From NCBI RefSeq assembly GCF_031599675.1, contig NZ_CP134223.1, positions 62,001 to 126,000 on the forward strand: a stretch of DNA of 64,000 nucleotides, in the 5' to 3' direction. The stretch is from Paenibacillus pedocola. GTDB lineage: Bacteria > Bacillota > Bacilli > Paenibacillales > Paenibacillaceae. The position numbers were made by a program, and so were the translations under genes. Position 1 is the stretch's first letter; each line of letters begins with the position of its first letter. Below are positions 61,921 through 64,000 of the stretch, piece after piece. The notes beneath the pieces were generated by a model. It did no database searches. It saw nothing but the letters and a program-made list of their open reading frames with translations, and had not been told where the DNA came from.

Positions 61921-63279
61921 ATGGATCTTCAAATTTCCGATCTGGAAGAAATGAAGCTGACCGATCTGTATAAGCTGGCCAAGAAATACCAGATTCCATA
62001 CTACGGACAGCTGAAGAAACGGGAGTTGATCTTCGCCATCCTGCGGGCGCAGGCGGAGCAGAGCGGGCTCATGTTTATGGAAGGCGTGCTCGAAATTTTG
62101 CCTGAAGGCTACGGTTTCCTAAGGCCGATTAACTATTTGCCCAGTGCGGAAGACATTTATATTTCAGCTTCTCAAATTCGTAAATTTGATCTTAGAAGCG
62201 GCGATCTTGTATCAGGAAAGTGCCGCACACCCAAAGAAAATGAACGTTACTTCGGTTTGCTTCAAGTTAACGCCGTCAACGGCGAGAATCCTGCCAGCGC
62301 AGCGGAGCGCTTGCATTTCCCGGCACTAACGCCTCTTTATCCGCAAGACAAGCTGCCGCTCGAAACATCCCCTACTCATTTGTCTACCCGAATAATGGAT
62401 TTGCTCGCTCCTGTAGGCTTGGGGCAGCGCGGTTTGATTGTAGCACCTCCCAAAGCAGGGAAAACGCTCCTCCTAAAAGAAATTGCCAACAGTATCTCTA
62501 CCAACAATCCCGAGATTGCACTGTTTGTATTATTAATTGATGAACGTCCTGAGGAAGTAACGGATATGCAGCGTTCGGTAAAAGGCGAAGTGGTTGCATC
62601 GACTTTTGATGAGCTCCCCGAGAACCATATCAAAGTTGCAGAGCTTGTATTGCAGCGGGCACTCCGTTTAGTTGAACATAAAAAAGACGTTGTCATTCTG
62701 CTGGACAGCATTACCCGGCTGGCACGCGCTTATAACCTTGTAGTTCCTCCATCCGGACGTACGCTTAGCGGAGGGATTGATCCTGCAGCATTCCATCGGC
62801 CGAAACGGTTTTTTGGATCTGCACGGAATGTGGAAGAGGGCGGCAGCCTGACGATACTTGCTACAGCGCTGATCGACACCGGGTCACGTATGGATGATAT
62901 TATTTATGAAGAATTTAAAGGTACGGGCAATATGGAGCTTCATTTGGACCGTAAGCTGGCGGAACGCCGGATTTTCCCGGCTATCGATATCCGCCGTTCG
63001 GGAACACGCCGCGAAGAAGTGCTGCTGAGCAAGGAAGAGCTGGATACGATTTGGTCTATCCGCAAGAATATGAACGAATCGTATGACTTCGTTGAAGGTT
63101 TCCTTAAGAAGCTCCGTGACAGCAAGACTAACGCAGAGTTCCTCGCCTCATTTGATGTGGCTGGAAGTAAGGATTCCTCATCACCGAGCGGAACTGCCAG
63201 CAGTGGAGGGACTTCCAACAGCGGCTCTTCCGCGCGCCGGACACCGCGTCCCAAGACACCTACTGTCCCTACAACCTGA
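61921..63279 (+). CDS. rho: Transcription termination factor Rho
   Basis: Hexameric RNA helicase that ends transcription. The 452-residue protein has an N-terminal helical domain, the RNA-binding motif GYGFLRP, the Walker A site APPKAGKT (Lys181), and Walker [17 protein letters not shown]. The last 40 or so residues (from about 413) are a Ser/Gly/Thr/Pro-rich tail ending PTVPTT that is absent from shorter Bacillus Rho proteins. ATG 61921 with AGGTGG upstream. Confidence 0.95.
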   Translation: MDLQISDLEEMKLTDLYKLAKKYQIPYYGQLKKRELIFAILRAQAEQSGLMFMEGVLEILPEGYGFLRPINYLPSAEDIYISASQIRKFDLRSGDLVSGKCRTPKENERYFGLLQVNAVNGENPASAAERLHFPALTPLYPQDKLPLETSPTHLSTRIMDLLAPVGLGQRGLIVAPPKAGKTLLLKEIANSISTNNPEIALFVLLIDERPEEVTDMQRSVKGEVVASTFDELPENHIKVAELVLQRALRLVEHKKDVVILLDSITRLARAYNLVVPPSGRTLSGGIDPAAFHRPKRFFGSARNVEEGGSLTILATALIDTGSRMDDIIYEEFKGTGNMELHLDRKLAERRIFPAIDIRRSGTRREEVLLSKEELDTIWSIRKNMNESYDFVEGFLKKLRDSKTNAEFLASFDVAGSKDSSSPSGTASSGGTSNSGSSARRTPRPKTPTVPTT

Positions 63280-63304
63280 GAATAGATAACAAGAGGAGAA
63301 TAAC

Positions 63305-64000
63305 ATGTATTTGGTATATGCCGATGAACAAGGTAACGTATATGATCATCCTGAGCTGTATGGCCTGGCCCGCAGCGGGGATATGATTGTTGAGATGCTG
63401 GAAGAAGAATTAATCCCGCTGCCGGAAGGGGCTACCCTAGTTGGCCTACCAAGTACGCGGGCAGTGGGTATGAATCCCGAGACAGGTGAAATGCTGCCGC
63501 TGCCGGAAGGGTCCCAGGCTGTTGGGGCACTGCTGCCTCAAGGCTTTACTAGATTATGCCTTCCAGGCTATGTCAAGACAGACAAGTCGTATAAGCTCCC
63601 GCTCTTTGGCTATTCCGCTGTAGTGTGGAAGGATGGCGGATTCTACGTCGCTGCAGATCTGACGGATGATCCGGAGCAGTGGAATCCTCTCAACTGTGAC
63701 CGCGAGGATGTAGAAGTAGGAGTCGGTGCCTTAACGGCTAAGTATCCGGAAAACAGACTATACGACCACCTTTCTAACTGTGCGCTGGGTTATGAATGCC
63801 TTACGTCCTCCAATACGTTTCTTGGACGGTGGGAGGGCGCCGTTCCTGTTTCTTATTCGTGTAATGCCGGGTGCTTCGGCTGTATATCAGAACAGCCTGA
63901 CGATAGCGGATTTGTCTCTCCCCAGACACGGATGAACTTCCGTCCTACAGTCAGCGAGATCACAGAGGTGATGCTGGAGCATCTGAAGACACCGCAGTCG
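63305..64000 (+). CDS. Radical SAM protein, N-terminal part
   Basis: The frame is open from ATG 63305, with AAGAGGAG upstream, to the window edge (232 codons shown). The radical SAM iron-sulfur motif CNAGCFGC gives Cys186, Cys190 and Cys193. The 185 residues before it are unusual for the superfamily and include two similar LPLPEG segments and a CALGYEC pair of cysteines. I cannot name the reaction. It starts 25 bases after rho and may be co-transcribed with it. Confidence 0.85.
   Translation, partial: MYLVYADEQGNVYDHPELYGLARSGDMIVEMLEEELIPLPEGATLVGLPSTRAVGMNPETGEMLPLPEGSQAVGALLPQGFTRLCLPGYVKTDKSYKLPLFGYSAVVWKDGGFYVAADLTDDPEQWNPLNCDREDVEVGVGALTAKYPENRLYDHLSNCALGYECLTSSNTFLGRWEGAVPVSYSCNAGCFGCISEQPDDSGFVSPQTRMNFRPTVSEITEVMLEHLKTPQS

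Overview
The window is chromosomal DNA of a spore-forming, motile Firmicute, most likely Paenibacillus. The 16S gene, the Bacillales gene order, a full phosphorelay component (spo0F), a small acid-soluble spore protein (sspP-like), ydaO-type c-di-AMP riboswitches and flagellar stator genes all point that way. No insertion sequence, prophage or CRISPR array was seen.

Layout. Bases 1-28.5 kb are a core block with the order familiar from the B. subtilis origin-proximal region. It runs: end of ftsH, an inserted NAD operon (nadA-nadB-nadC), coaX, hslO, a PpiC-type foldase, cysK, then the folate operon (pabB-pabA-pabC-folP-folB-folK), a small XRE regulator and dusB. An inserted greA, lysS and a complete rRNA operon (16S-23S-5S, no tRNA in the spacer) follow. 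The block ends with guaB, dacA, pdxS-pdxT, serS and tRNA-Ser(UGA). Bases 28.6-52 kb are a more variable stretch. It holds an sspP-like spore gene missed by ordinary length cut-offs, a lipoprotein, acetyltransferases, tadA, a large membrane sensor kinase of the sporulation type, an RsuA-family pseudouridine synthase, motA-motB and a pterin dehydratase. It also holds a membrane cytochrome c, two NlpC/P60 wall hydrolases each behind its own c-di-AMP riboswitch, an M1 peptidase with a membrane partner, ywhD, an AbrB-like regulator with zinc-finger and HTH parts, mpg, a class A PBP, a YCF48-like secreted protein and a nitrilase/acetyltransferase pair. Bases 52-64 kb are a second core block: ywiB-argS, an S8 protease, rpoE (delta), pyrG, spo0F, fba, murA, rho and the start of a radical SAM gene. 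In B. subtilis this block lies far from the first one.

How the genes fit together. The first block supplies cofactors (NAD, CoA, folate, PLP), cysteine, GMP and translation parts. The middle holds cell-wall remodelling (PBP, NlpC/P60, DacA, M1 peptidase) and sensing. Spo0F in the last block is the expected phosphoryl acceptor of kinases like the one at 32 kb.

The most interesting unexplained signals are non-coding. (1) A symmetric set of four DnaA boxes, next to a near-consensus LexA box, lies between tadA and the sensor kinase (31740-31815). (2) A promoter-plus-terminator unit with no gene lies upstream of rpoE (55756-55883). (3) The pyrG leader starts at GGGC, has a terminator, and looks like the CTP-sensing reiterative-transcription switch. 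(4) A three-part repeat upstream of pabB could form mutually exclusive helices next to the ribosome binding site. (5) The paired ydaO riboswitches sit so close to the start codons that translational control is likely. Starts were chosen by ribosome-binding-site spacing where several were possible. All family assignments are by recognition of motifs and were not checked by a search.
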